Shown piece by piece: positions 26,763 through 35,766 of a stretch of DNA of 64,000 nt. Each line of letters begins with the position of its first letter. Within the stretch, counting starts at the first letter, position 1. Where the stretch lies: assembly GCA_963747965.1 (NCBI GenBank), contig CAVVGZ010000004.1, forward strand, positions 124,001 to 188,000, written 5' to 3'. Made by a program: the position numbers and the translations under genes. Origin of the DNA: CAVVGZ01 sp963747965. Lineage in GTDB: Bacteria > Chloroflexota > Anaerolineae > Anaerolineales > Anaerolineaceae. The notes beneath the pieces were generated by a model that was not told where the DNA came from, made no database searches, and saw nothing but the letters and a program-made list of their open reading frames with translations.

Positions 26763-27173
26763 TTAATGTAATTCAGGTCCCAAGACAAAATGGGTGATAT
26801 CTTCTACGATTTGCGTTGTCGGTGTGCCAGGGCCATAAACAGCCCGTACACCCCATTCCTTTAATTGAGGAATATCATCCTCGGGGATAATTCCCCCGAG
26901 AAATATGTGTAAATTGTCCAAACCACGTTTCTTCAATTCTTCCATTATTTTTGGAACAAGGGTTAAATGGGCACCAGATAAAATGGACAATCCAATTGCG
27001 TCCACATCCTCCTGCAGCGCAGCCTCAGCGATCATTTGCGGAGTTTGCCTGAGACCGGTATAAATCACTTCCATGCCAGCATCACGTAAAGCCCGTGCAA
27101 CAATTTTCGCCCCGCGGTCATGCCCATCCAGGCCGGGTTTTGCAATGATTATTCTTATTCTTTTTTGCATCAT
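26763..27173 (-). CDS. Methylmalonyl-CoA mutase, cobalamin-binding subunit
   Basis: About 136 residues forming a stand-alone B12-binding domain. The base-off/His-on signature is GLDGHDRGA (the DxHxxG motif with the cobalt-ligating His); the later SILSGAHLTLVPKI and FLGGIIPEDDIPQLKEWGV complete the Rossmann-like fold. The start is set at ATG 27173, after GAGGTGA. The large catalytic subunit is not in the window, so the enzyme is of the split type. Directly upstream of meaB; divergent from the chelatase gene. Confidence 0.93.
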   Translation of the reverse strand: MMQKRIRIIIAKPGLDGHDRGAKIVARALRDAGMEVIYTGLRQTPQMIAEAALQEDVDAIGLSILSGAHLTLVPKIMEELKKRGLDNLHIFLGGIIPEDDIPQLKEWGVRAVYGPGTPTTQIVEDITHFVLGPELH

Positions 27174-27280
27174 CCCTGTCACCTCACAGGTATTAATTTT
27201 ATCATACCCGTCTTCTTCGCTTTCCCCCTAATAAATACTTTGATACCAGATACTTATCAATGAAAACCGTTGCCGTAGTT

Positions 27281-27310
27281 TGGGTGTAATGGTAAACTGG
27301 TGGGTGTAAT
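27281..27310 (+). promoter_or_regulatory. Direct repeat TGGGTGTAAT x2 upstream of the chelatase gene
   Basis: The 10-mer TGGGTGTAAT occurs exactly at 27281-27290 and 27301-27310, 20 bases centre to centre (two helical turns), in the 180-base divergent region between the mutase subunit and the chelatase gene, 44 bases ahead of the chelatase ATG. The spacing suits tandem binding by a regulator on one DNA face, but no regulator is known. Confidence 0.4.
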
Positions 27311-27353
27311 AAAGGCAAACACAATTTGGTCAAATTGGGGTCTTGAGAATACC

Positions 27354-29431
27354 ATGCATATCATCTATCCCTTCACTGCAATTGTTGGACAGGAAAGAAT
27401 GACACGCGGATTACTTTTGAATGCAGTAGATCCGCGCATTGGAGGAATCTTAATCCGGGGAGAGAGAGGCACGGGGAAATCAACAGCAGCGCGTGCACTC
27501 GCTGCGTTATTGCCCGATGTAAAGGTGGTAAAAGGTTGCCGGTTTGCCTGCGACCCAGAAATTAGTAATTCCTGGTGCATCGAGTGCAAAGAGAGGGCTG
27601 CCAGCGGGGAATGTCTCCCGGTAACTTCCCGACCGACTGCATTTATTAATCTGCCTGTTTCTGCTACAGAAGACCGCGTTGTCGGAACTCTGGATATAGA
27701 AAAAGCCATCCAAAAAGGGGAGAGACAGTTCGAAGAAGGTGTTTTAGCGGCAGCAAATCGGGGACTATTATACATTGATGAAGTCAACCTGCTGGATGAT
27801 CATGTTGTAGACGTATTATTAGATGCCGCCGCCATGGGGATGAATATCGTCGAAAGGGAAGGTATTTCTTTTTACCATCCATCACGTTTTATCCTGGTCG
27901 GTACCATGAATCCTGAGGAGGGGGATTTGCGCCCCCAACTTTTAGATCGCTTTGCACTTTCCGTTGAAATTCGCGGTATTCAAAATTCACGTGACCGGGT
28001 ACGGATCGTGGAAAGAAACCTGGCATTTGAGGCAGATCCTGAAGATTTCCGTCAGGAGTGGATGCCGATAGAAAATGAACTATCCGATAAAATAGTAACT
28101 GCACGCCGCCAGCTGCCTGAAGTTACCTACACCAGCAGAGATCTGCTGGCTATTGCTACGCTTACGGCTTCCCTGGCAGTAGAAGGCCATCGCCCTGACC
28201 TGGTAATTCTTAAGGCCGCCAGGGCTAACGCTGCCCTCAATGGAAGACTCAAGATCACAGAACTGGATATCGCTCTAGCCGCAGAACTTGCCCTCCCCCA
28301 CCGGCTAAGAAGGGGACCCTTCCAGCAAACAGAAATGAGTTTTGAAGAACTGCAAGAAAAAATCGAGCAGCTTCATGGTTCTCAAATTCCCGATGCCGAA
28401 CCCCAACCATCCAGTGAAGGGGAGAAAGATACGGATGGGCAAAAAAAAAAGACGATGGGGAACACAGCCAGCAAATCCAGGAACAATTAACTGGAGAGGC
28501 ATCCCCCCAGCAGATCTTTGACGATAAAAATGCATACTGGTGGAATGGGGGGCAAAAAGTAAAAACTGGAGAAGTTTTTACTCCCCGCCGGTTAGATAAT
28601 CCCCTTGACAAAATGGTTCGGCACATCGCAGGCCGGCGTTCAAATACCCACACCAACCGAAAAAGAGGCAGGTATATTCAAGCCCGCCCAACCCCAGGTG
28701 AAGCCTACGACCTGGCATTTGATGCTACTATTCGGGCAGCCGCACCCTTCCAGAAGAAACGCGCTAAACTCCCGGTTAAAGTAGCTTTCGCTGTCCATCC
28801 AGCCGATTTCATGCGTAAGGTTCGTGTGCACCGTACAGCCAATCTGGTCCTTTTTCTTGTGGATGCCTCCTGGTCGATGGCTGTTTCCGAGAGAATGTCA
28901 GCCACAAAAGGAGCAATTTTATCCCTTCTCACTGATGCATATCAGAGGCGGGACCGGGTCGGGTTAATCGTCTTTCAAAAGGACAGATCGTCCCTGGTTT
29001 TACCGCCAACCAATTCGGTGACCCTGGCTCAACGGGCTCTTGAATCCATTCCTGTGGGTGGAAAAACTCCCCTGTCTGCCGGCTTGAAAATGGCTGCGGA
29101 AGTACTGCGCAGGGAAAAGCTGCTTCATGCGGATGTGCAACCCCTATTAATCGTTTTGACGGATGGGGCAGGTAATGTATCAATGGGGAATCTACCTCCT
29201 AAAGAGGAAGCCCATAAGTTTGCCGGTCAGATCGCCAGGGAGAATGTACACAGTGTTGTGATTAATATGGAACACGAAGCCTTTGACCAGGGTTTGGCAA
29301 TGGAATTGGCTGAAAAATTAAAAGCAGTATGCTATACACTTTCCGAATTAAAAGCGGATAGTTTATATAAAACCGTGAGGCAGGAAATCAAACAGGTCCA
29401 CTCGGTCACTGGCAGTAATTTCAGTGGTTGA
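27354..29431 (+). CDS. ChlD/BchD-type chelatase subunit (AAA+ plus VWA) with -1 frameshift; probable cobaltochelatase
   Basis: Motor/bridging subunits of Mg- or Co-chelatase that use ATP to insert the metal into a tetrapyrrole. Zero-frame part 27354-28490 (378 residues): AAA+ domain with Walker A GERGTGKST, YIDEVNLLDDH (Walker B), GTMNPEEGDLRPQLLDRF. The -1 frame then continues from an A run at 28441-28450 without interruption: acidic linker, DDGEHSQQIQEQ, then a VWA domain with metal site LFLVDASWSM (DxSxS-like) and TDGAGN to 29431. Full read-through is about 692 residues, the usual ChlD size; termination gives a ChlI-sized protein. The B12 neighbours suggest cobalt. Not known: whether the shift is programmed or an indel error. 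Confidence 0.85.
28445..28451 (+). promoter_or_regulatory. In-phase A AAA AAG slippery heptamer (candidate -1 frameshift site)
   Basis: The run of ten A (28441-28450) followed by G places A AAA AAG so that AAA (28446-28448) and AAG (28449-28451) are zero-frame codons, the same heptamer and phase as the dnaX frameshift site. A -1 slip puts the ribosome exactly into the VWA frame. An SD-like AAGGGGAG lies upstream (28417-28424), and TGGGG (28456-28460) could pair with CCCCA near 28505-28510. Confidence 0.55.
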
Positions 29432-29461
29432 GCTTTGCGAAAATGAAATTTTTTCGTCTGC

Positions 29462-29490
29462 TTGCCACGGGTCTGACATAATGTTATGAT
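29462..29490 (+). promoter_or_regulatory. Sigma-70-type promoter for the peptidase block
   Basis: TTGCCA (29462-29467), exactly 17 bases of spacer, and TATGAT (29485-29490), 23 bases before the ATG at 29514. A purine-rich CGGAGATAG follows as ribosome binding site. This is the best promoter match noticed in the window and would drive the gene at 29514 and probably the M42 genes after it. Confidence 0.6.
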
Positions 29491-29513
29491 GATTTCGTTA
29501 CGGAGATAGTAGA

Positions 29514-29948
29514 ATGCAATTCAAGGGCAATCAGCGGGCTCGCATCCGATCCATACTGTTATTAATTATTATTGCAACCCTCCCTTGTTACTGCCTTGGT
29601 TTTTTCGTATTACAATCCTATGAACTGAATAGCCAGCAAGCAACACCTACCGAAACAGGTACTATAACCGGCACTATTGAGATTACCAAAAAGGCTACAA
29701 CAACTCCTTATCTTACAAGGACTCTCACTGTTACGGGGACATCAACAATCACATGGACCCCATCGCCAACATTAACACTTTTCTTGCCCCCTACCAGGAC
29801 CGCTTCAATTACCCCAACCGAGACAAGTTCTCCATCACCAACCAGCACATTAGAGGATATCCCTACCAGCACCCAGGAAATTTCTGAAGTACCCAGCGAA
29901 ACTCCAGCCGAAACAGTGATCAGTGAAAATACCCCTACCCCTCCATGA
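29514..29948 (+). CDS. Secreted or anchored Thr/Ser/Pro-rich protein
   Basis: 144 residues: a hydrophobic N-terminal helix (ILLLIIIATLPCYCLGFFVL) and then a low-complexity tail of Thr, Ser, Pro and Glu (TPTETSSPSPTSTLEDIPTS). No catalytic domain. Such tails are spacers or O-glycosylated stalks at the cell surface. It has its own promoter and lies 18 bases before the first M42 gene. No function is recognised. Confidence 0.65.
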   Translation: MQFKGNQRARIRSILLLIIIATLPCYCLGFFVLQSYELNSQQATPTETGTITGTIEITKKATTTPYLTRTLTVTGTSTITWTPSPTLTLFLPPTRTASITPTETSSPSPTSTLEDIPTSTQEISEVPSETPAETVISENTPTPP

Positions 29949-29966
29949 TTTTCTTAAAGGCAATTT

Positions 29967-31028
29967 ATGATTGAATTAAAAAAACACATAAAAGAATTGA
30001 TCAGCCTCCCAGGCCTTTCAGGTTATGAAGGTTCAGTTCGCACAACTATTGAGTCAGCCTGGAAACCCCTGGTAGATGAAATGCATACCAGCCGGTTGGG
30101 CAGCTTGCATGGACTTGTGCGTGGTTCCGGGATCGGGACAAGAAAAAGGGTTTTGCTGGCAGCTCACATGGATGCCATTGGGTTGATGGTCACCCAGGTT
30201 GAGGACGGCTTCCTCCGAGTCAATGATTTCGGGTCAATCGATTATCGAATACTGCCGGGACAGTTGGTCACGGTTCATGCGGAGCGCGATCTACCAGGAA
30301 TTGTGGTCCAACCCCCAGCCCATTTACTCCCTCCTTCCATACGAAAAAAGCCAGTTAAAACCAGGAACCTTATGGTTGATGTGGGATTATCCAAGGAGGA
30401 AGTGGAATCACAAATTTTTCCGGGAACAACAATTTCTTTCAGTCAGAATCCCATTGAACTAAGCGGTGACGTCCTGGCTGGGCACAGTATGGATAACAGG
30501 GTTTCTGTCGCTGCCATAACTTTCTGCCTCCAGGAATTAAAAAAGATGGTTCACCTCTGGGATGTTTGGGCAGTTGCAACAGTTCAAGAAGAAGAAACCT
30601 ACGGCGGTGCTATCACCTCACCTTTTGAAATAAAACCCCATATTGCGATTGCGATTGACGTAACACATGCAGGCATCCCGGGAGTTCCTGAACACCTCAC
30701 AGCACCAATGGGGAAAGGCCCCACTCTGGGTTTTGGGGGTAATATCCACCCTGAGATCTATAAATCCTTTAAAGAGCTGGCGGAGGATCTGGAGATTCCA
30801 TTCCAAACAGAGGTCATGCCAGGGGTTGGTGGTACGGATGCACATGGCATTCAAACCGTCGCAGAAGGGATTCCCACCTTTCTTATAAGCATCCCTGTTC
30901 GATACATGCACACACCTGTAGAGACAGTAAACCTCAGTGATGTAAAAAGGGTGGGAAGATTGTTGGCGGCATTTATCAACCGGCTTGAACCGGATTATCT
31001 CAATAACCAGGGATGGATTACTAAGTAG
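29967..31028 (+). CDS. M42-family aminopeptidase, copy 1
   Basis: 353-residue metallo-aminopeptidase of the TET/glutamyl aminopeptidase family (M42), cytosolic dinuclear-metal enzymes that assemble as large cages and trim peptides. Metal ligands in order: His and Asp in LAAHMDAIGLMV, Asp in AGHSMDNRVSVAAI, Glu pair in TVQEEETYGG, Asp in AIDVTHAG, and His in the final SIPVRYMHTPVET. An AAAGG precedes the ATG. It is followed after 15 bases by a second member; the three copies are clearly divergent from each other. Confidence 0.9.
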   Translation: MIELKKHIKELISLPGLSGYEGSVRTTIESAWKPLVDEMHTSRLGSLHGLVRGSGIGTRKRVLLAAHMDAIGLMVTQVEDGFLRVNDFGSIDYRILPGQLVTVHAERDLPGIVVQPPAHLLPPSIRKKPVKTRNLMVDVGLSKEEVESQIFPGTTISFSQNPIELSGDVLAGHSMDNRVSVAAITFCLQELKKMVHLWDVWAVATVQEEETYGGAITSPFEIKPHIAIAIDVTHAGIPGVPEHLTAPMGKGPTLGFGGNIHPEIYKSFKELAEDLEIPFQTEVMPGVGGTDAHGIQTVAEGIPTFLISIPVRYMHTPVETVNLSDVKRVGRLLAAFINRLEPDYLNNQGWITK

Positions 31029-31043
31029 GTGAGAAAGAACAAT

Positions 31044-32114
31044 ATGGACAAATCAACTCATTACAGCTTCGGGAGAGACGAATTCAACCTGCTTGAAAAG
31101 CTGAGCAATGCCAGTTCAGTTTCCGGTGACGAGATGGAAGTCCGTGAGATTGTCATCGAAGAAATTAAAAACCATGTCGACCAGTATTCAATTGACTCAT
31201 TAGGCAATCTCCTGGCAATCAGGCGAGCGGCAAGCACCCCATGTTTGCGGATTATGGTTGCAGCGCATATGGATGAAGTTGGCTTTATGATTTCCGATAA
31301 GGGTGAGGAAGGCCTGTACCGTTTTGAAAAAGTAGGTGGAATCCAGGTAACCCATGTTATTGGTAAACCCGTGCTGGTTGGAAAGGACAAAATTCCCGGA
31401 GTTATCGGGACAAAACCGGTCCATCTGATAAAAGATGAGGAGATGGAGCAGCCAATTTCCCTGGAACAACTCCGAATTGACACAGGTTTGGAGAAAAATG
31501 GGAAGGTAAAACCTGGTGATTATGCCGTGTTTGCTACCAAATTCCAGAAATTAGAATCCAGCATAATGGGCAAAGCATTCGATGACCGTTTGGGGATTGT
31601 TTCATTGATCAGCCTGCTCAAAATGCCCCCAGAAAATATTGAAATTTTAGCAGCATTCACTGTCCAGGAAGAACTTGGACTTCGGGGAGCCGGGGTTGCA
31701 GCCTATTCCCTCCAGCCTGACGCAGCAGTGGTAATGGATGCCACGCCTGCATATGATTTACCCGTTTGGGATAAATCAGAAAATTATCTCTATAATACTC
31801 GCCTGGATCACGGGCCAGCAATATATATCGCAGATCGTGCTATGATGAGTGATCCCCGCCTGATAAACCATTTTGTTATGGTGGCTGAAAAGAACAAGAT
31901 TACCCATCAAATCAGGCAGCCTGGGGAAGGCGGCACTGATGCCGGTGCAATCCATCTACAGAGGGAGGGCATTCCCAGCATCTCGATTTCTGTACCTACC
32001 CGGTATATCCATTCGCCTGTCAGTCTTGCGCGCATTTCTGATTGGGAAAATACATACCGACTGGTAAGCCTTGGACTAAAATCCCTCTCTGCCTCAGTTC
32101 TTGAGCGGGGATAA
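31044..32114 (+). CDS. M42-family aminopeptidase, copy 2
   Basis: 356 residues from ATG 31044, preceded by GGTGAGAAAG; a GTG five codons upstream overlaps that site. Metal and catalytic motifs: VAAHMDEVGFMI, GKAFDDRLGIVSL, FTVQEELGLRGAGVAAYSL, VVMDATPA, GGTDAGAIHLQREGIPSISI and SVPTRYIHSPV. All expected ligands are in place, so it should be active. Compared with copy 1 it has the canonical GLRGA after the catalytic Glu pair. Same operon. Confidence 0.9.
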   Translation: MDKSTHYSFGRDEFNLLEKLSNASSVSGDEMEVREIVIEEIKNHVDQYSIDSLGNLLAIRRAASTPCLRIMVAAHMDEVGFMISDKGEEGLYRFEKVGGIQVTHVIGKPVLVGKDKIPGVIGTKPVHLIKDEEMEQPISLEQLRIDTGLEKNGKVKPGDYAVFATKFQKLESSIMGKAFDDRLGIVSLISLLKMPPENIEILAAFTVQEELGLRGAGVAAYSLQPDAAVVMDATPAYDLPVWDKSENYLYNTRLDHGPAIYIADRAMMSDPRLINHFVMVAEKNKITHQIRQPGEGGTDAGAIHLQREGIPSISISVPTRYIHSPVSLARISDWENTYRLVSLGLKSLSASVLERG

Positions 32115-32179
32115 TCCATCCGTCAAGGCTATCCCTAATATATCCAAAAAATCCAGGAGCTAACTAATGGAGTTGTTGA

Positions 32180-33169
32180 ATGAAAGAACTAATTAAAAAA
32201 TTGGTGGAAACCACAGGACCATCCGGGTACGAAGCATTTATCCGGAATGTTATCCTGGAAGAGGTAAAATCCTTCGGCGAAAATCATATTGATGCATTGG
32301 GTAATCTCATCGTATTGATGGGGAACAAAGGCGAAGGCAAAAAAATCATGCTTTCTGCACATATGGATGAGATTGGGATCATGGCAACCCATATCGATGA
32401 AAACGGTTTTGTAAGGTTTACAAAAATTGGTGGTGTCCGGCCAAAAACCTCCTTAAGCGCCCATGTAAAATTCCTGGATGGAACAAGAGGTGTCATTGGT
32501 GAAGAAATCCAGGATAGAACTGGTGAGGCAATGTTGCTGCAACACATGTATATCGATGTCGGTGCAACCAACAGGCAGGATTGCCCGGTTAAAGTTGGGG
32601 ATATCGCTGTATTTGACCGTCAATTCATGGACCTGGGTAATCGCCTGGTCGCTAAAGCAATGGATGACAGAATTAGCTGTGCCATTCTAATCCAAACCCT
32701 GAAACAGCTAAAAACCAGTCCGCACCAGTTATTTTTTGTTTTTAGCGCACAGGAGGAAGTTGGACTGCGGGGAGCTACAACTGCTGCTTATAGTATTGAT
32801 CCGGATATTGGATTATCTGTAGATGTGACAGATACAGGGGACACCCCAAAGGGGGTAAGAATGGATGTGAAATTGGGTAACGGTCCTGCCATAAAAATTC
32901 GTGACGGAGGTATGCTTTCAGATCCAAGGGTTATCGAATGGATGATTAATACAGCCAAAACAAATAATCTGCCTTACCAGCTAGAAGTCCTTGAAGGCGG
33001 TACAACGGATGCAAGCGCCATCCAATTGACAAGGGCGGGGGTACCGAGCGGCTGCCTGTCCATTCCAACTCGTTATCTCCATACTCCAGCAGAGATGGTA
33101 GATTATCGCGATGTAGAGAACTCGGTTTCCCTTCTCCTGGAATTAATATCCGGGCCAATTACCATCTAA
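32180..33169 (+). CDS. M42-family aminopeptidase, copy 3
   Basis: 329 residues, start ATG 32180 with GGAG seven bases ahead. Motifs: LSAHMDEIGIMATH, VAKAMDDRISCAIL, SAQEEVGLRGATTAAYSI, VDVTDTGDTP, EGGTTDASAIQLTRAGVPSG and SIPTRYLHTPAE. This is the most typical M42 sequence of the three. The trio could make mixed or separate peptidase cages with different side-chain preferences (Glu/Asp, Lys, hydrophobic); which copy does which cannot be read here. Confidence 0.92.
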   Translation: MKELIKKLVETTGPSGYEAFIRNVILEEVKSFGENHIDALGNLIVLMGNKGEGKKIMLSAHMDEIGIMATHIDENGFVRFTKIGGVRPKTSLSAHVKFLDGTRGVIGEEIQDRTGEAMLLQHMYIDVGATNRQDCPVKVGDIAVFDRQFMDLGNRLVAKAMDDRISCAILIQTLKQLKTSPHQLFFVFSAQEEVGLRGATTAAYSIDPDIGLSVDVTDTGDTPKGVRMDVKLGNGPAIKIRDGGMLSDPRVIEWMINTAKTNNLPYQLEVLEGGTTDASAIQLTRAGVPSGCLSIPTRYLHTPAEMVDYRDVENSVSLLLELISGPITI

Positions 33170-33192
33170 TATGAAACCAATTCAAGGTAGCC

Positions 33193-34550
33193 ATGCAGCC
33201 TAGAAATACCTGCCAGCTAAAAATATCCGGGAGGAGGGGACTTTCCGTTATTCTTGGGATCATCCTATTCATCCTAACCGTTTCCGCCTGTTCCATGAAC
33301 GATTTACCATGGTCTTCGCCGGATAAGGGTATCGCCCCGACAGAAACCGTAAGTACCCAACCGGATGGAGATGCTGTTTCACCTACCCTTCCAGTAATTA
33401 ATCAAGATGAAGCATCCAATCAAGAATTAACAATTTGGCTTCCACCAGAATTCGATCCCGGAAGGGGCAGCAAGGCAGCCATTTTGCTGGATGAAAGGCT
33501 GAAACAATTTAGTAAAGAAAACCAGGGTATTGTTATTAATACCCGAATAAAGGAAAAAACAGGGGCAGCAAGCCTTTTAAATTCCCTTGAATCAACAAGT
33601 ACTGCTGCTCCTTCCGGGTTGCCTTCCTTAATTGCCCTCCAGCGGGCGGATTTCGAGATTGCTGCTTTAAAGGGATTAATATATCCAATTGAGAATCACG
33701 ATGAATTGGTCAATGATGCGGATAAGTTTAATTACGCACGCGAACTAGAAATGATTCGCGGTACCCCTTATGGAATTGCATTTGCCGGTGATGCCATGGT
33801 TGTGGTTTATCGCCCTGCAATAATAAATAATCCGCCGCATGGATTGGGAAACACTGTTTAAATCAGACCAACCTTTGGCATTTCCGGCTGGTGACCCCCA
33901 GGCTTTATTTCCGGTGTCTGCTTACCTCTCATTGGGAGGCATGATTCAGGACCAGCAAAATCGTCCAATAATTGAGAAAGAACTTATCGAAGATGTCTTT
34001 GATCAATATGCCGAAGGTGCCCGTTTAGGGATTTTTCCAGTGAAACTTTTGCAATTGGCAAACGAAGACCAGTCCTGGATTGCTTATACCGAAAAAGAAT
34101 ATGAAATGGTGGTTGCCTGGATTTCCCATTATTTATCTGAGCATCCAGCCGACTCCTCGGCAACATTGGTTCCACCTCTCAAGTGAGGTCCCCATCAGTC
34201 TATCCGATGGCTGGGTTTGGGCAGTATCTGACAGCAGCCCTGAGAATAGAGAAACAGCAATAAAACTGGCAAAATTCCTTATGGACCGAAATTTCTTGAA
34301 TCAATGGACTGTTGCTTCCGGGTATTTGCCTGTCCGCCCCAGCGGAGTGGGAGAATGGACGAACCGGGATATTCAAAATCTTATCAGCGCGGTGATATCC
34401 TCAGCCCAAATCATCCCGCGGAATGATATACTTTCAATCGTTGGACCAATCCTCCAGGATGAAATGAGCCTGGTTATCAGGCAGGAAATTGAACCTTTTA
34501 CGGCAGCTGAGTCGGCTGCTCAAAAGATATATACACCAGGAACCGAGTAA
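33193..34550 (+). CDS. Extracellular solute-binding lipoprotein, two frameshifts
   Basis: Type-1-like periplasmic binding protein fold, about 450 residues if repaired. N-terminal signal with lipobox LTVSACS (lipidated Cys), a Thr/Pro linker, then LTIWLPPEFDPGRGSKAAIL, LIALQRADFEIAALKGLIYPI and, in a second frame from about 33838, WETLFKSDQPLAFPAGDPQ. A third frame from about 34180 gives ISLSDGWVWAVSDSSPENRE and IKLAKFLMDRNFLNQWTVAS, typical ends of sugar-type binding proteins. Each shift is +1 (one extra base). No permease or ATPase is adjacent, so it may serve a remote ABC system or act as a sensor. Confidence 0.72.
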
Positions 34551-34580
34551 AGCGATAAGAGATTCCAATCGGAACCTATC

Positions 34581-34889
34581 ATGAAAAGAATTCTGAAAAT
34601 AATATTTTCCAATCCATTGACTTACTTCATGATCCTTTTCTTCATCATCCTGCTCCTCGTGTCAGCACAACCGGTTGACAATTCCGATCAAAACCAGAAT
34701 CTGGGTCCAATATTATTTACCCCCACTCCAACCGCAGAACCCAGAATTGGTATCCCAACACCCTATCCGGCAGAGATGGTAGCAGAAAGTGCGGGACAAA
34801 CGAATGGTATTGTTTTCATGGGGATAACACTGGTATTGATTGTTGTCTGGGGAACATTGAGTGTTATGAACCCAAAAAATCGTGTTTAG
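34581..34889 (+). CDS. Two-helix membrane protein, unknown
   Basis: 102 residues: hydrophobic helix 1 (YFMILFFIILLLVSAQPV), a short extracellular-type loop with a TPTPTAEPRIGIPTP stretch, and helix 2 (GIVFMGITLVLIVVWGTLSV). Follows the binding lipoprotein by 30 bases and may be its membrane partner. No known domain is recognised. Confidence 0.6.
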   Translation: MKRILKIIFSNPLTYFMILFFIILLLVSAQPVDNSDQNQNLGPILFTPTPTAEPRIGIPTPYPAEMVAESAGQTNGIVFMGITLVLIVVWGTLSVMNPKNRV

Positions 34890-35172
34890 ATTGTTACAGG
34901 CTAGTGTTTTCTTTCCAGTGAAAAAGCACGGTTATCCCGAAAAAAGATTTCCATTAGCACGATCCAATTCATTGATTCTGCCTGGGGCAGGGTCGATTGT
35001 GATCATCCAAACCTTCACGATGGATAAGTTTATTCCCCATCTGTTGATCCCGATTGTTTTCACTTATCCGGTTTAATGCTGGTATATTAATAAATTGAAA
35101 TAGGCTGAGATTATTGGATAATTGGATAACTGCTATAATGAAAAATGCAAATCCCATTAGAAGGACATCTGC

Positions 35173-35679
35173 ATGCGCCAAGAATTAATAACCTGGAGTG
35201 ATGTTGACAAAATAATCGATCATCTGCTTCCCCAATTCGATATTGAATTCAATGCAATGGTAGTAATTACCAGGGGGGGGATAATTCCGGGAGGTCTGCT
35301 GGCAGAAGCATTAAATATAACTGCGATTTTTACTGCATCAGTGGATTTTCCGGCCGAAATGGAAACCGAAAAAAACATGTCATCCAGGTTCATGGTTTGG
35401 CCAAAATTTATCCAGTTCCCTGACAATAATCAATTGTCCGGAAAAGCCGTGCTGGTAGTTGATGATGTTTGGGGTTCGGGTAGGACAATTACTGCGGTAA
35501 AAAACCGTGTTGCTTCAGCTAACGGAATGCCTTACACCTGTGTTCTACACTTCAATCCCTACCGCAGCCTGTTTGGTACCCTCAGGCCAAATTATTTTGC
35601 GGCGATTACAGATGCACATATTGTCTATCCATGGGAAATCGATCGCGGCACCAATAAAATCATCCTTCAGAATCAATAA
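35173..35679 (+). CDS. Phosphoribosyltransferase-domain protein
   Basis: 168 residues with the type I PRTase fold. The PRPP loop is VLVVDDVWGSGRTI, and the pyrophosphate-binding turn is in VVITRGGIIPGGLLAEAL. The C-terminal IVYPWEIDRG resembles hypoxanthine/xanthine-guanine PRTase relatives, but the base specificity is not evident. AAGGA precedes the ATG. It stands between the peptidase block and the polysaccharide cluster; no partner genes. Confidence 0.82.
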   Translation: MRQELITWSDVDKIIDHLLPQFDIEFNAMVVITRGGIIPGGLLAEALNITAIFTASVDFPAEMETEKNMSSRFMVWPKFIQFPDNNQLSGKAVLVVDDVWGSGRTITAVKNRVASANGMPYTCVLHFNPYRSLFGTLRPNYFAAITDAHIVYPWEIDRGTNKIILQNQ

Positions 35680-35766
35680 AACGGAACATCCTGGCCGTTT
35701 CAGTTCTCCCGCAATAAGCAGTTCCAAGTATCGTGGATCATTAAGTCCCTGCAAAAGCAGTATATT

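Noticed and set aside
34882..35076. 64-codon frame after the two-helix membrane protein
   Set aside because: Starts within the preceding gene and shows no conserved text.
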